From NCBI RefSeq assembly GCF_023223525.1, contig NZ_JALPRX010000029.1, positions 62,001-126,000 of the forward strand: a stretch of DNA of 64,000 bases, read 5' to 3'. Numbering within the stretch: position 1 is the first letter of the stretch; every line of letters begins with the position of its first letter. The position numbers were made by a program, and so were the translations under genes. Positions 17,245-27,500 of this stretch are shown here, one piece after another. Below the pieces are notes generated by a model. That model was given only the letters and a program-made list of their open reading frames with translations, was not told the origin of the DNA and searched no databases. Source of the stretch: Roseomonas acroporae (lineage in GTDB: Bacteria > Pseudomonadota > Alphaproteobacteria > Acetobacterales > Acetobacteraceae).

Positions 17245-18765
17245 ATGGCATCGGCGGAGGCGGAGCAGCGCCTCTATCGCGCATTGTACGAACGCTTCCG
17301 CGCCTCGATCCTGGGCGGCGAGCTGCCGGCGGGAGCGCGCCTGCCCTCGACGCGGCACGTCGCGGCCGAGGCCGGCGTGTCGCGCAACACCGTGCTGATG
17401 GCCTACGAGCAGCTCGTCGCCGAGGGTTACGTCGTGCCGCGCACGGGGCGGGGCACCTTCGTGGCGGATTTCCTGCCGCAGCGGCGCCCCGCCGCGGCTT
17501 CGGCCCGATCCGTGGCCGGATCTGCGGCCCGGTCGCCGGTCCGGTCGCCCGCCGGACCGGTCGGGCCGGTGCCGCCGGGCGATGCCCCGCCACCTTCCCT
17601 CTCGGCCTATGGCCGCCGGCTGCTCGCGGTCGAGCGGCCGGCGGATCCGGCCGAGAGCTTCCGCCACGACTTCCGCTACGGCCTGCCCGCGCTCTCGGAC
17701 CTGCCGCGCAAGACATGGACCCGCGCCTGGAACCGCGTCGCGGCGCGGCACGATCTCGGCAGCCTGGGCTATGGGCCGCCCGAGGGGCTGCCGGCGCTGC
17801 GCCAGGGCCTCGTCGCCTACCTCAAGCGGCTGCGCGCCGTCTCCTGCGGGCCGGAGAGCCTGATCGTCGTCAACGGCGCGCGCCAGGCGCTGGACCTGAT
17901 CGGCCGGGCGCTGATCGACCCGGGCGACCTGGTGGCGCTGGAGGAGCCGCACTATCCGGGGGCGCGGGAGGGCTTCCAGGTGCTGGGAGCGAGCCTGGTG
18001 GCGATCCCGGTGGACGCGGAGGGCATCGAGGTCGGCCGGCTGGCGGCGTTGGCGCGGCCGCCGAAGCTCGTCTTCGTCACGCCGTCGCACCAGCTTCCGC
18101 TCGGCGTGGTGATGCCGGTGTCGCGCCGGCTGGCCCTGCTGGACTGGGCGGCGCGCACCGGGGCGCTGATCGTCGAGGACGACTACAACAGCGAGTTCCG
18201 CTACGCCGGCCGGCCGATCGAGGCGCTGCAGGCGCTCGATCGCGACGGGCGGGTGATCTATGTCGGCACCCTCTCCAAGACGCTCTACCCGGCGCTGCGC
18301 CTGGGCTACGTGGCCGCGGCGCCGCCGCTGGCGCGGCTGCTGGCGCAGGCGAAATACCTCGCCGACCGCCACACCCCGACCGCGCCGCAGAGCGTGCTGG
18401 CCGAGTTCATCCGCTCCGGCCAGTTCGACCGGCATCTCCGGCGCGCGCGCCTGCTCTCGGCGGCGCGGCGCGACGCGCTGCTCGGGGCGCTGCGGACGGA
18501 ATTCGGCGAGGCGGTGACGATCCAGGGCGCCGAGGCGGGGCTGCACCTCGTCGCCTGGTTCCGGGGGCTGGCGGCGGACCGGGCCGACGCGCTGGTGGCG
18601 CAGGCCGCGCGGCGCGGCGTCGGGCTTTCCTCGCTGTCGCGCTACTATCTGGGGCAGGCGCCGTGCGCGGGGGTGATCCTGGGCTATGCGAACCAGGACC
18701 CGCCGGCCATCCGGGCCGGGATCGCGGCGCTGCGGGCCGCCATGGCCCCGGAGCTGGCGCGATAG
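17245..18765 (+). CDS. MocR-type GntR/aminotransferase-fold transcriptional regulator
   Basis: A 506-residue regulator. The N-terminal GntR winged helix includes GARLPSTRHVAAEAGVSRNT and GYVVPRTGRGTFVAD. After a Pro/Ala/Arg linker, residues from about 130 form a type-I PLP aminotransferase fold with the PLP-lysine loop YVGTLSKTLYPALRLGY and the acidic residue of VEDDYNSEFRY. Family members (PdxR, GabR) bind PLP and control vitamin B6 or amine metabolism genes. It faces the TRAP permease across 298 nt. That spacing is compatible with local control, but no operator could be identified. Confidence 0.93.
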   Translation: MASAEAEQRLYRALYERFRASILGGELPAGARLPSTRHVAAEAGVSRNTVLMAYEQLVAEGYVVPRTGRGTFVADFLPQRRPAAASARSVAGSAARSPVRSPAGPVGPVPPGDAPPPSLSAYGRRLLAVERPADPAESFRHDFRYGLPALSDLPRKTWTRAWNRVAARHDLGSLGYGPPEGLPALRQGLVAYLKRLRAVSCGPESLIVVNGARQALDLIGRALIDPGDLVALEEPHYPGAREGFQVLGASLVAIPVDAEGIEVGRLAALARPPKLVFVTPSHQLPLGVVMPVSRRLALLDWAARTGALIVEDDYNSEFRYAGRPIEALQALDRDGRVIYVGTLSKTLYPALRLGYVAAAPPLARLLAQAKYLADRHTPTAPQSVLAEFIRSGQFDRHLRRARLLSAARRDALLGALRTEFGEAVTIQGAEAGLHLVAWFRGLAADRADALVAQAARRGVGLSSLSRYYLGQAPCAGVILGYANQDPPAIRAGIAALRAAMAPELAR

Positions 18766-19025
18766 GGGGGCGGCGGCGCCCGCCCGTTTCCGGGCCGGGC
18801 CGTGGCGCCCGGGCGGCGTCGCCGCGCGGGTGCCGTCCAGGCGGCGCTGCGAGGCCGCCGATCGGCACCCGTCGCCCCGGCGCATCGCGAGGCATCGTCG
18901 GGCGATAGGCACGCCGGAGCGGGCGGAAGCCGCGGTCGCGGGGCCTGACCGGCCGCGAGCCATGCCGGCGCCTCCCGCGGCACGGGATAGATTGCCGTTC
19001 GTTCAGGCTTCCGCTCGTTCCTGCC

Positions 19026-22022
19026 ATGACATGCGTCTATGATGGCCCGGACGAGCGGCCGACAGGGAATGTCACGGTCGTCTTCCGTATGGGGTTCGTA
19101 TTGCTGGAACGTGTTGCAGAGCCGCTCGCGGGGACCGGCCGGACAGGGCGGCGCCAGAGCGCCATGGCGCTCGACCGGCTGGCACGGCGGCTCCTGGACG
19201 TGCCGGCCGCCTGGCTGCATGCCGAGGGGAGCGGGCCGGACGCTGCCGGCCTCGTCGGACCGGCGCTGGAGCGGGCGCTGGTGGATCTGGCCCTGCGGCA
19301 GCCGGGCCAGCCGCTGCTGGTCGAGGATGTCCGGCAGGACGAGCGCCTGGCCGGCCAGGTCGGCGCGTCGGGGGCACGCTTCCTGGGGGCCTGCGCATCC
19401 GCCACGCCGACGGGCGATCCGCTGGTCCTCTGCCTCGCCGACGCGCGGCCGCGCCGCTTCGCGGAACCGGAGCGGGAGGCGCTGCGCGATCTCTGCGAGG
19501 CCCTGGCCGCCATGGCGGGGCGGACGGCCGGAGGCGACGGCCTGCCGCTGCTGCCGTGGCGGGCCGACGCGGCGGGCCGGCTGCTGCTCGACGGCGCGGC
19601 CGACCGGCTGGCGGCGATCGGCCTGCGCGGGGCGCCGGCGGCCTGGCTGCGCCGCGTGCATCCGGCCGATGCCGGCGCGGTGCGCGAGGCGTTGTCGCGC
19701 GCCCTCGGCGCCGGCGAGCCCTTCGACATCGAGGCGCGGGTGCGGCAGGCGGCGGGCGGGCATCGCTGGGTCCGGGTCTGCGGCGCGCCGCTGCGCGACA
19801 GGACGGGCCGGGTATGGTGCTGGCACGGCATGGCCGAGATGGTGCAGGCGCGCCGCGAGGCGTTCGAGGCGGTGAGCGAGAGCGAGCGCAACCACCGCCT
19901 GTCGATGGAGCTGAATCCGCAGCATCTCTGGATCGCCGAGCCGGACGGGCAGGTCACCGTGATGGGCGCGGGCTGGCAGCGCAACATGCGCGTCACCCAG
20001 GCGGAAACGGCGGGCGAGGCATGGCGGCAGTACATGCACCCCGACGACGCGCCCGAGGTGCTGCGCCTCTGGCTCGGCTCGCTCGCCAGCGGCGAGCCCT
20101 TCGACTACGAATCGCGCTACATGCGCCCGGGCGAGGGCTATCGCTGGGTCCGCTCCAAGGCAGCGCCGCACCGCGATGCCACCGGGCGCATCCTGCGCTG
20201 GTACGGCAGCACCGAGGACGTGCACGACCGGCGGATGGCGGAGGAGCGGCTGCGCGAGAGCGAGGAACGGCTCAAGGCGGTGCTGAGCAGCACCGCCGAC
20301 TATGTCCGCTTCATCGACCGGGAGTGGCGCGTCACCTACCTCAACCGCACCCTGGCGCGGAGCGCGCCGGACGAGGCGCTGCTCGGCCTGACCCTGTGGC
20401 AGCACCACCCGGAGCTTGCCGGCACCGAGGCGGAGGTGCTGCTGCGGCGCGCCATGCAGGAGCGCGTGCCGGCGCATTTCGAGATCTTCCTGCGGCATGC
20501 CTCGGCCTGGATGGACATCCGCGTCTTCCCGAGCGCCGACGGCCTGTCCATCTTCGCGCAGGACATCACCCGGCAGCGCAAGATGGAGCAGGAGCGCCGG
20601 CGGGCGCAGGATCACATCGCCCATCTCGCCCGGCACGACCCGCTCACCGGCCTCGGCAACCGCGTGCTGCTGCAGGAGGCGCTGGCGGCGCATGGCGAGG
20701 GTGGCCCGCAGGCGCTGCTCTACCTCGACCTCGACGGCTTCAAGCCGGTGAACGACACGCTGGGCCACGCCGTCGGCGACAGCCTGCTGCGGCAGGTGGC
20801 GACGCGCATGGCCGCCTGCGTGTGCGCCGGCGACGTGCTGGCGCGGGTGGGCGGCGACGAGTTCGTGGTGCTCCGGCGCGGCATCGGCCGGGCCGCCGAC
20901 GCGACCGCGCTCGCCGAGCGGCTGATCCGGGCGATCGGCGACGAGGCCTTCACGATCGGCGACCTGACCGTGAACATCGGCGCGAGCGTGGGGATCGCGA
21001 TCGATCCGGGCTACGGGCCGGAGGCGGCGGAAGGGGCGGCGAGCCGGGTGGAGCAGGACGCGGCGGGCGGCATGGCGCGGGACGCGGCGGGCAGCATGGC
21101 GCCGGAGGCGCTGCTGCGGGCCGCCGACACGGCGCTCTACAGCGCCAAGGCCGAGGGGCGCGGCACCTGGAAGCTGTTCTCCGAGCCGATGCGCCGGCGC
21201 ACCCAGCAGCGGCAGCACATCCGCCAGCACCTGGGCGAGGCGCTGGAGCAGCATGCGCTGACCCTCGCCTTCCAGCCGCTGGTCTCGCTGGCGCGGAACC
21301 GCATCCACTGCTTCGAGGCGCTGCTGCGCTGGCGGGGGCCGGAAGGCAGGGAGGTGCCGCCGGCCGAATTCATCCCGGTGGCCGAGGAAAGCGGCCTGAT
21401 CGTGCCGTTCGGCGAGTGGGTGCTGCGCGAGGCCTGCCGGGAGGCCGTGCGCTGGCCCGATCCGCTGCACGTCGCGGTGAACCTGTCGCCGCGCCAGTTC
21501 CGCAGCCAGAACCTGCTCGGCGCGGTGCGCCGCAGCCTGGCCGAGACGGGCCTCGCGCCGGGGCGGCTGGAGCTCGAGATCACCGAGGCGGTGCTGCTGC
21601 ACGACAGCGAGGCCAATCTCGCGACGCTGCGGGCGCTGCGGGAGCTCGGGGTGCGGATCGCGCTGGACGATTTCGGCACCGGCCACTCCTCGCTGAGCTA
21701 CCTCCAGCGCTTTCCGGTGAACAAGATCAAGATCGACCGCTCCTTCGTCGCCGGGCTGCCGGTGGCGGCGGGCGACCGGGCGATCCTGCGCGCGGTGATC
21801 GGGCTGGCGCGGACGCTGCAGATCACCGCCACGGCGGAAGGGGTGGAGACGCCGGCGCAGCGCGACTGGCTGCGCGCGGAAGGCTGCGACGAGGCGCAGG
21901 GCTACCTGTTCGGCCGGCCGATGCCCGCGGACGCGATCCCCGCTTTCCTGACGGGGCAGTCCTCGGACGCGGCGCCCGTCCCGGCCGGGACGGCGGCGCC
22001 CTGCGCCCCGCAGAGCCGATGA
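19026..22022 (+). CDS. GAF/PAS-containing diguanylate cyclase/phosphodiesterase (GGDEF-EAL)
   Basis: A 998-residue c-di-GMP enzyme with no clear membrane segment, so probably cytoplasmic. Order: GAF-like region (about 40-170), three PAS domains (about 180-290, 295-405, 415-520; HRWVRVCG and [13 protein letters not shown] mark PAS C-termini), GGDEF (about 530-720) and EAL (about 740-985). The active-site motif GGDEF is intact; in EAL the FEALLRW, NLSPRQF, EITEA and DDFGTGHSS motifs are intact, so both activities are possible. The allosteric I-site RxxD five residues before GGDEF reads CAGD, so product inhibition is likely lost. A short duplicated insert (DAAGGMA/DAAGSMA) lies late in GGDEF. 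The start is uncertain; ATG at 19089 is an alternative. It lies 2 kb from the c-di-GMP-responsive cellulose operon. Confidence 0.93.
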   Translation: MTCVYDGPDERPTGNVTVVFRMGFVLLERVAEPLAGTGRTGRRQSAMALDRLARRLLDVPAAWLHAEGSGPDAAGLVGPALERALVDLALRQPGQPLLVEDVRQDERLAGQVGASGARFLGACASATPTGDPLVLCLADARPRRFAEPEREALRDLCEALAAMAGRTAGGDGLPLLPWRADAAGRLLLDGAADRLAAIGLRGAPAAWLRRVHPADAGAVREALSRALGAGEPFDIEARVRQAAGGHRWVRVCGAPLRDRTGRVWCWHGMAEMVQARREAFEAVSESERNHRLSMELNPQHLWIAEPDGQVTVMGAGWQRNMRVTQAETAGEAWRQYMHPDDAPEVLRLWLGSLASGEPFDYESRYMRPGEGYRWVRSKAAPHRDATGRILRWYGSTEDVHDRRMAEERLRESEERLKAVLSSTADYVRFIDREWRVTYLNRTLARSAPDEALLGLTLWQHHPELAGTEAEVLLRRAMQERVPAHFEIFLRHASAWMDIRVFPSADGLSIFAQDITRQRKMEQERRRAQDHIAHLARHDPLTGLGNRVLLQEALAAHGEGGPQALLYLDLDGFKPVNDTLGHAVGDSLLRQVATRMAACVCAGDVLARVGGDEFVVLRRGIGRAADATALAERLIRAIGDEAFTIGDLTVNIGASVGIAIDPGYGPEAAEGAASRVEQDAAGGMARDAAGSMAPEALLRAADTALYSAKAEGRGTWKLFSEPMRRRTQQRQHIRQHLGEALEQHALTLAFQPLVSLARNRIHCFEALLRWRGPEGREVPPAEFIPVAEESGLIVPFGEWVLREACREAVRWPDPLHVAVNLSPRQFRSQNLLGAVRRSLAETGLAPGRLELEITEAVLLHDSEANLATLRALRELGVRIALDDFGTGHSSLSYLQRFPVNKIKIDRSFVAGLPVAAGDRAILRAVIGLARTLQITATAEGVETPAQRDWLRAEGCDEAQGYLFGRPMPADAIPAFLTGQSSDAAPVPAGTAAPCAPQSR

Positions 22023-22065
22023 ACGCACGGGGCCGGGGTGGCCGGCTGCCGCCGGCCGCGGCGCC

Positions 22066-22166
22066 CTACGGCGAACCGCAATCTGGTTGGGACCGCGGTT
22101 CGCCGTAGCTCGTTGTTCCCGGCGCGGATTCACGCCGCCGGGCGTGTCCGCCCGACGGCGATCCGC
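22066..22166 (+). repeat. Dispersed palindromic element, family I copy 2
   Basis: It begins with a perfect 14-bp inverted repeat (CTACGGCGAACCGC at 22066-22079 and its complement at 22095-22108), continues with TTGTTCCCG, and then the family core GCGCGGATTCACGCCGCCGG and CGATCCGCCCT. It runs up to the stop codon of the DUF3293 gene. Confidence 0.75.
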
Positions 22167-22167
22167 C

Positions 22168-22578
22168 CTATCGGAGGACCAGCAGCCGGGCCGGCTGCCC
22201 GGTGCGCAGCACCACGATGGCGTTCTGCCGGAAGCGGCGCGCCAGCACGGCGGCGCGGCGCGGGTCGGCGGCGAGCAGCAGGTGCCGCTCGGCCCAGCGG
22301 CGGTCGCGGCCGCTGCCCTCGGCCAGCGACAGGCGGCGGGCCATGCGGCGCAGCCGGTCGTGCAGGCGCCGGTTCCACCCGTCCGGCATGCGCCGGCTGC
22401 GCGGATTCGAGGCGCCGACGAAGGCTGCCTGCCGGGTGCCGGCGCGGCGCAGCAGCGCGTCCAGGGCCGGGCTGCGCCGGCCCACCCGGGCGATCAGCCC
22501 CGCCGCCTCGTAGGCGGTGCGCCGGTAGGCGGCCCGCAGCGCCGGGGACGGCGCGGCGCGGCCGGCGGCGGGCGGCAT
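22168..22578 (-). CDS. DUF3293 family protein
   Basis: A 136-residue protein whose motifs follow the DUF3293 family: AYRRTAY near the N-terminus, LDALLRRAG, ASNPRS, WAERHLLL, and FRQNAIVVL near the C-terminus. The family has no known function. Its ATG overlaps the rlmI stop codon by one base (TGATG), which implies translational coupling to rlmI. A family I repeat abuts its stop codon. Confidence 0.8.
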   Translation of the reverse strand: MPPAAGRAAPSPALRAAYRRTAYEAAGLIARVGRRSPALDALLRRAGTRQAAFVGASNPRSRRMPDGWNRRLHDRLRRMARRLSLAEGSGRDRRWAERHLLLAADPRRAAVLARRFRQNAIVVLRTGQPARLLVLR

Positions 22579-23783
22579 CACGGCAGGTGCAGCAGCACGG
22601 CCTTGAGATAGGCGCTTTCCGGCAGCAGCGGGTGCAGCGGGTGGTCGGGGGCGGCGCCGCCCTGGAACAGCACGCGGGAATCGCGGCCGGCGCGGCCGAG
22701 GCCCCACAGCACCTGCTCGGCGAATTCCCCGGGCGAGACGTGGTGCGAGCAGGAGGCGACGAAGAGGAAGCCGCCGGGCGCGACCAGCGGCGCGGCGAGC
22801 CGCACCATCTTGCCGTAGCCGCGCAGCCCGGCCGCGTGGTCCTTGCGCGACTTCACGAAGGCCGGCGGGTCGCACACCACCACGTCGAAGCGCTCGCCGG
22901 CGGCGCCGAGGCGCTCCAGCACGGCGAAGGCCTCGCCGCGCTCGGCGCGCACGCGCGGGGCGAGGCCGTTGCGCGCGGCGGCCTCCAGGGCGAGGGCGAG
23001 GGCGGGCTCGGAGCGGTCGAGCAGGGTGACGGACTCCGCCCCGTTGGCGGCGCAGCGCAGGCCGAAGCCGCCGAGGTGGCAGTAGGCGTCGAGCACCCGC
23101 GCGCCGGGGGCGAGCTGCGCCACGCGCGCGCGGTTCTCGCGCTGGTCGAAGAACCAGCCGGTCTTCTGGCCGGCCAGCAGGTCCACCGGGATGCGCAGCG
23201 GCCCCTCCTCGACCTCGGCCACGGGATCGGTGCCGAGCAGCAGGCGCTTCTCGTCGGGCAGCCCCTCCAGCGTGCGCACGCCGGCGTCGTTGCGCGCGAC
23301 GACGACGCGCGGGGCGAGCAGGCCGGCGAGCGCCTCGACCAGCGCCGGGGTCAGCGCCTCCATGCCGGCCGTGTTGGCCTGGAGCGCGAGGGCGTCGCCG
23401 TAGCGGTCGATCACGAGGCCGGGCAGCCCGTCCGCCTCGGCATGCACGAGGCGGTAATGGGCGGAGCCGGGGAACAGGCGTTCGCGCAGGCGCAGCGCGG
23501 CGGCGAGGCGGGCGGCGCACCAGCCGGCGTCGATGGCGGCGTCCGGGTCGGCGTCGAGCCGGCGGGCGGCGATCAGGCTGTGCGGGTTGAAGTGCCAGGC
23601 GCCCTGCGCGACGCCGTCATCCCCTTCCAGCCGCACCACGCTGCCGGGCGGCAGGGCGCGGGCGGCCGGGGTCATGGCGATCTCGTTGGAGAAGGCCCAG
23701 GGATAGCCGGTGCGGACCCGGCGGTGGTGGCCGGGGAGCAGGCGCAGGACCGGACGGGCGTCGGGGGCGATGGGGCTGGGCAT
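22578..23783 (-). CDS. rlmI: Class I rRNA methyltransferase, RlmI-like (23S rRNA m5C1962)
   Basis: A 401-residue SAM-dependent RNA methyltransferase. An N-terminal PUA-like domain (HHRRVRTGYPWAFSNEI) is followed by the RlmI-type middle domain (GLVIDRYGD, GQKTGWFFDQRENR) and a Rossmann methyltransferase with VLDAYCHLGGFGLRCA (SAM loop), DPPAFVKSRK and the catalytic Cys in VASCSHHV. The order matches RlmI, which makes m5C at 23S position 1962. I chose the ATG at 23781-23783, where the PUA homology starts; two in-frame ATGs lie further upstream. It is followed by a coupled DUF3293 gene and preceded, 195 nt away, by bcsD on the same strand. Confidence 0.92.
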   Translation of the reverse strand: MPSPIAPDARPVLRLLPGHHRRVRTGYPWAFSNEIAMTPAARALPPGSVVRLEGDDGVAQGAWHFNPHSLIAARRLDADPDAAIDAGWCAARLAAALRLRERLFPGSAHYRLVHAEADGLPGLVIDRYGDALALQANTAGMEALTPALVEALAGLLAPRVVVARNDAGVRTLEGLPDEKRLLLGTDPVAEVEEGPLRIPVDLLAGQKTGWFFDQRENRARVAQLAPGARVLDAYCHLGGFGLRCAANGAESVTLLDRSEPALALALEAAARNGLAPRVRAERGEAFAVLERLGAAGERFDVVVCDPPAFVKSRKDHAAGLRGYGKMVRLAAPLVAPGGFLFVASCSHHVSPGEFAEQVLWGLGRAGRDSRVLFQGGAAPDHPLHPLLPESAYLKAVLLHLP

Positions 23784-23978
23784 GGCGCGGCGGACCATGG
23801 CGAGGCCGGGCAGCGGACGCAACACGGGACCGGGATGCCGCCCGCGCCGCGACGCCATGACGGGGTGCCACGGAGTGGCACCATGGAGGGCGCCATGGCG
23901 GGATGCGGGGACAGGAGGCGGGTGGCCGGCGCCCCGCCAGGGGGGCGCGTGGCCGGCGCGGAGGCGTCCGGCGGCCGC

Positions 23979-24452
23979 TCAGCCCCGGCCGTAGCGCAGC
24001 ACCACCGCGCCGCGCGGATCGCCCTCGGCGTAGCGCGGCACCAGGGCGGCGTCGGCGCCGGGCTGTCCGCCGAGCCAGACGCCGTACAGCCCTTCCAGCG
24101 CGCCGATCACCCAGTTGCCGGCCGGATCCTCGCCGGCGGGAACCAGCGGGGCGGCATTGTGCGTGATGCGCAGGCCCGGCGCGTCCACCTCGGCCTCGAT
24201 GCGGACGCAACCCCAGTCGATCAGGGCCAGTGCATCGTTCATGCGCGCTTCCATCTCGGGCAGCTCGGCGCAGGGCGGCAGCGGCAGCGCGGCACCGAGG
24301 CGCGCACCCACCGCCCGCATCAGCGCGTTGCGCGAGGCCGCGTCGAGATGCCCGTCCAGCGTCTCCACCAGCGCCCGCACGAAGCCGCGCCATTGCGGGG
24401 ACACGTCGCGCCGGCGGAGGTAGGCGAGCATGTCGGGGTCGGCTGCGGTCAT
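23979..24452 (-). CDS. bcsD: Cellulose synthase subunit D
   Basis: A 157-residue protein resembling BcsD/AcsD of Komagataeibacter, a periplasmic ring protein that aligns nascent glucan chains into crystalline ribbons. Shared features include IDWGCVRIEAEV, EDPAGNWVIGALEGLYGVWL and GGQPGA, at the same places and in nearly the same total length as the Komagataeibacter protein (156 residues, from memory). There is no signal peptide, as in the known protein. The ATG at 24450-24452 is preferred over one two codons upstream because GGACAGG is then at proper spacing. It is the last gene of the cellulose operon, 124 nt after bcsC. Confidence 0.88.
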   Translation of the reverse strand: MTAADPDMLAYLRRRDVSPQWRGFVRALVETLDGHLDAASRNALMRAVGARLGAALPLPPCAELPEMEARMNDALALIDWGCVRIEAEVDAPGLRITHNAAPLVPAGEDPAGNWVIGALEGLYGVWLGGQPGADAALVPRYAEGDPRGAVVLRYGRG

Positions 24453-24576
24453 GGCCATCCTGTCCGGGAGCGGTCCTGTTCGGAGGGGCCCGTGCGCGTG
24501 CCGGTCCAGCGGCGGCGCGCGCGCGGCATTCGGGGCGGCGTGCGCGCCGCCATGGCCGGCGCCGGCGGCCGATCCG

Positions 24577-27500
24577 TCAACGGTCGAAGCGGTAGCGGGC
24601 GAAGAGCAGGCCCCTGGTCTCGTTCCAGTTTCCGGTGCTGTCGAAGCGGACCAGCGCGCCGAGACGGAAATTCGGCGTCACCGCGTACTCGATGTTGCCG
24701 CGCACGCCGCCGATGAGGCCGGACTGGCGCTGGCTCGCCGAGCGGGTGGGGATGGTGGGATCGGCCGCGGCGAGGGCCTCCAGCAGGTTCTGCGCGGCGG
24801 CGTTGGTGGGAAAGATCCGCTCGCTGCGCTCCCGGTAGTGCTGGTAGCCGATCGTGCCGCCGATCCGGTAGGCGAGGTTCTCGGTGCGGCCGCGATAGTC
24901 CACCGGCAGGCTGGCGGCGACGTACTGCTGCGGGCTGAAGTAGCCGCCGTTGCCGAAGGTGAAGGCGCGCTGGTTGTTGTCGTAGGCGAAGTAGACGAGA
25001 TCGGCGCCCGCGGTCAGCTCGTCGTTCCGGCGCCTGAACACCGTCCAGGCGGCGCCGGCGCCGGCCTGGATCACGGCGTTGTCGCGCACGTTCTCGCCGT
25101 CGATGGCCGAGTAGCCGCCGCCGATGTAGGTGGTGACGGGGCCGGTGGTCAGCTCGAGCTGCGCGCGCCCGCCGTTGCGCGAGACGGCGCCCCAGTTGAG
25201 GCCGCTCACCGGCTCCCGCTGGCCGGCCCAGGAGAGCAGGCTGTCGGTGACGGCGCGGCGCTCGCCGGTCAGGCGCAGGCGCAGGTTGCTGGTCAGGGCG
25301 GGGGCGGCCTCGATGCCGCCCACGATGTTGCGGCCGCCGCCCATGTCGTCGCGCCGGAAGCCGAGCGGGGTGGTGCCGATATCGAGGCTGAAATTGGGGC
25401 GGGCATAGGCGAGGGCGAGGGCCACGCCGCTCGCCGAGCTGTCGACCCAGGAGGCGAGGGCGCTGCGCTGCGCGGCCGTGATTCCCTGCGGCAGGGTGGG
25501 ATAGATGCCGAAGCCGCGCAGCGTGTTGAGGCTGGTGCCGATCTCCTCGCTGTCGATGGTGGTCGGCGTCGCCCGCAGGGCGATGCGGCCGCCGATGCCG
25601 CCGCCGGGCGCGAAGGAGGCTTCCAGCGGTGCCGAGAATTCGGTGAGCCGGTCGAGACCGGCGCTGCCGGAGCGGGCGCGTATGGTGGCCGAGGCGGAAA
25701 GGCGCGTGCCGGCATCCTCGCGCGCCTGCGCCAGCTCGCGCGCGATGTCGGCCGCGAGCGGATCGCCCGCGACCGCCATCTGCGCCGCGCCGAGCGGGGC
25801 ATCCGGGCCGGGCGACGCGGCCGGCGCGCCGTCGCGGCGGAACGGGTTGCCGGATGGCGCCATGGGCGGCGAGGCGGCGCCGAAAGGCGTGGCCACCATC
25901 GGCCCGTCCATCGGCACAACCCCGCCGGCCTGCTGCCGGTGCTGCGCCGCGGCGCGCTCGGCGGCGTTCAGGGCGCGGCGGTAGTCGCCGGTGCTGCGGG
26001 CGAGGCGCGCCTCGGCCAGCGAGACGCGCGGCTCGTCCGGCTCCAGGGAGCGGGCCTCGGCCAGCAGCACCTCGGCGCGGCGCGTGTCGCCGGCGGCGAT
26101 GGCGGCATCGGCGGCGCCCAGGCGGGCCTCGAGCGAGCGCGGATCGCGCGCCAGCACCGACTCGGCGACGCGCTGCGCCTGGCGCGGCTGGCCTGCCCCT
26201 TGGTAGAGCCGCGCCAGGGCGAGGTTGGCGGCGGGGCTTTCCGGGTTGGCGGCGAGGGCCGGGGCAAGCCGGTCGAAGGCCGCGGCCTGGTTGCCCGAAT
26301 CGTTCAGCTGGTCCGATTCGCGGATGGCGAGGCCGCTGCGCAGGCTGGCCAGGGAGCGCCGCTGGTCGCCGGTGAGGTCCGGCGCGGCGTCGAGGCCGGC
26401 GGTCAGCGCCAGGGCCACGTTCGGCATGCCGGCGGCGAGCAGCGCGTCGGCGAGGGCGAGGCGCGCCGTCGGCGTGGCGGGGTTGGCGGACTGGTAGGCC
26501 CGCACCGCCGCCGCCAGGCCGTTGCGGTCGCCGAGGTCGCCGAAGGCGCGCACCACCTGCGAGACGCCGGCGGCGGTGGGGTCGGGGCGGGCGGCGATGG
26601 CGAGCAGGCGGGCGCGGCCCTCCGGCAGGCCCTGCGCGGCGAGGGCGAAGGCGGCGCGCACCTCGCCGGCCTGTCGGGTCTGGGCCAGCAGCCGGCTCAT
26701 GTCGGCGGTGCGCAGGCGCGGCGGGATGCGCTCCAGCAGTTCGGCGGCCTCGGCGGCGCGGTTGTCCTCCTGCGCGAACAGGGCGGCGGCGTAGAGCGCG
26801 TCGGCGCCCGGCCGGGCGAGGCCGCTCGTATCCATCACCGCGCGCGCCTCGGCGGCACGGCCGTCGCGCAGCAGGGCGCGGGCGAGATCGAGACGGGCCC
26901 AGGGCGAGGACGGGTCGGCCTGGATGGCCTCGCGCAGCAATTGCTGGGCTGCCGCCGGGTCCTGGGTGCGGCCGGCCTCGGCACGCAGCGTGTCGGCGCG
27001 GGTGCGGGCGGCGCCGGCGGCGGCGGCGGGGCCGGCGCGGCGCAGGATCTCCTCGGCCTCGGCGAAGCGGCCCTGCTGCTGCAGCGCGTTGCCGAGGCCG
27101 GCCAGCGCCGCCGTCAGGTCGGGGCGGCGGGCGAGGGCGGCGCGGTAGCGTTCCTCGGCGCCGGCGACATCGCCGCGCCGGAGCGCGATGTCGCCGAGCA
27201 GCGCCTCGGCGTCGGCGCGGTCGGGACCGTTGCGGCGGATGGCGTTGCGCAGAGTCGCGTCGGCGGCGTCGAACTGGCCGCGCGCGATCTGTCCGCGCGC
27301 GACGGCGAGCTGGTCGACGTAGGAGGCGCCTTCGAGCGCCTGTTGCCAGCGGGAGCGGCTGGCCGGGTTGGCGGCGATGGCCTGCTCCAGCAGCCGCCGC
27401 GCCTCGGCGTTGCGGCCCTGGCGCAGGCGCACGATGCCGAGGCCGCCGAGCGCGTCGGAATCGTCGGCATCGAGGGCCAGCACCGACTCGAACTCGCGCG

